The notes beneath the pieces are model-generated. The model was not told where the DNA came from. It saw only the letters and a list, made by a program, of their open reading frames with translations, and ran no database searches. The translations under genes and the position numbers were made by a program. From an uncultured Bacilli bacterium (GTDB taxonomy: Bacteria; Bacillota_I; Bacilli_A; RF39; UBA660): a DNA stretch of 5,911 nt. Shown here one piece after another: positions 5,780-5,911 of the stretch. How positions within the stretch are numbered: position 1 is the first letter of the stretch; every line of letters begins with the position of its first letter. The DNA is taken from assembly GCA_944364005.1 (NCBI GenBank), contig CALVVW010000067.1:1-5911 (forward strand). Reading direction: 5' to 3'.

Positions 5780-5807
5780 ATTATATATTATTTATTTATT
5801 TTTTCAA
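5780..5807 (-). promoter_or_regulatory. candidate distal ychF promoter
   Basis: TTGAAA (5807-5802, 5 of 6), a 16-base spacer and a perfect TATAAT (5785-5780) lie immediately downstream of the terminator at 5809-5830. It would start transcription near 5773. The base composition makes chance matches likely, so this is less certain than the proximal promoter. Confidence 0.45.
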
Positions 5808-5808
5808 G

Positions 5809-5830
5809 AAAAAAAACACCATATGGTGTT
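5809..5830 (-). terminator. intrinsic terminator upstream of ychF
   Basis: AACACC and GGTGTT (within 5830-5815) form a perfect 16-base palindrome with an ATAT loop. On the minus strand a run of T reaches 5809; on the plus strand there is no T run. It should stop transcripts entering from beyond the window and insulate ychF. The gene it ends is not visible here. Confidence 0.75.
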
Positions 5831-5835
5831 ATAGT

Positions 5836-5911
5836 GGGTTCTATAATAAATAGTGTTGGTGAGTAAAATTGCTGACACTATTTTAGTCTATAAAAAAGAG
5901 TCATTTCAGAA
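5836..5911. mobile_element. possible terminus of an ISL3-like insertion sequence, cut by the window edge
   Basis: On the plus strand the stretch begins GGGTTCTATAATAAATAGTG and continues TTGGTGAGTAAAATTGCTGACACTA. A start in GGGTTCT or GGCTCTT followed by AGTGTTGGTGA resembles, from memory, ends of ISL3-family elements in Firmicutes; I could not check this. AAATAGTGT (5848-5856) and ACACTATTT (5875-5883) are 9-base inverted arms with an 18-base loop. If 5836 is the outer end, the expected 8-base target duplication would be GTTATAGT (5828-5835). No transposase is visible in the 76 bases present. It could instead be the structured 3' end of an upstream transcript. Confidence 0.35.

Overview
The window looks like chromosome from a low-GC Firmicutes-type bacterium. 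It is strongly AT-rich, has near-perfect AGGAGG ribosome sites and sigma-A-type promoters, and uses TGG for tryptophan with no sign of TGA recoding. The zinc-type (CxxC...CxxH) ribosomal protein S18 and the gene order ychF ... rpsF-ssb-rpsR fit Clostridia, Erysipelotrichia/RF39-like or related lineages. I cannot place it more closely. Every supported gene lies on the minus strand, so transcription runs from high to low coordinates.

Right end (5911 to 5577): a 335-base gene-free stretch. It holds a possible insertion-sequence terminus at the window edge, an intrinsic terminator, two candidate promoters and AT-rich sequence. Then comes ychF (5576-4476), a complete OBG-family ATPase with a TGS domain.

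Middle (4429 to 1293): three genes lie between ychF and rpsF. In Bacillus subtilis ychF (yyaF) directly precedes rpsF-ssb-rpsR, so these look like an insertion into a conserved block. The first is a divergent PgeF/YfiH (laccase-domain) protein lacking several family hallmarks, closed by a strong terminator. The other two overlap by 8 bases: a multi-pass membrane acyltransferase of the acyltransferase-3 type, and an adenylate-forming ligase of the phenylacetate-CoA ligase (PaaK) family. The simplest joint reading is that the ligase makes an acyl-CoA and the membrane enzyme moves the acyl group onto an envelope glycan or lipid. Substrates are unknown.

Left end (1289 to 1): a strong extended -10 promoter starts 4 bases past the ligase stop. 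It drives rpsF-ssb-rpsR (S6, single-stranded DNA-binding protein, S18). The roughly 60-base rpsF leader can fold in two mutually exclusive ways, one of which hides the rpsF ribosome site. This is a candidate for S6:S18 autoregulation. A terminator overlapping the rpsR stop closes the operon. A further gene with its own near-consensus promoter begins at 73 and runs off the window.

The least ordinary items are the acyltransferase-ligase pair, the altered PgeF-like protein, the rpsF leader and the possible insertion-sequence end. No CRISPR array, tRNA or rRNA was seen.
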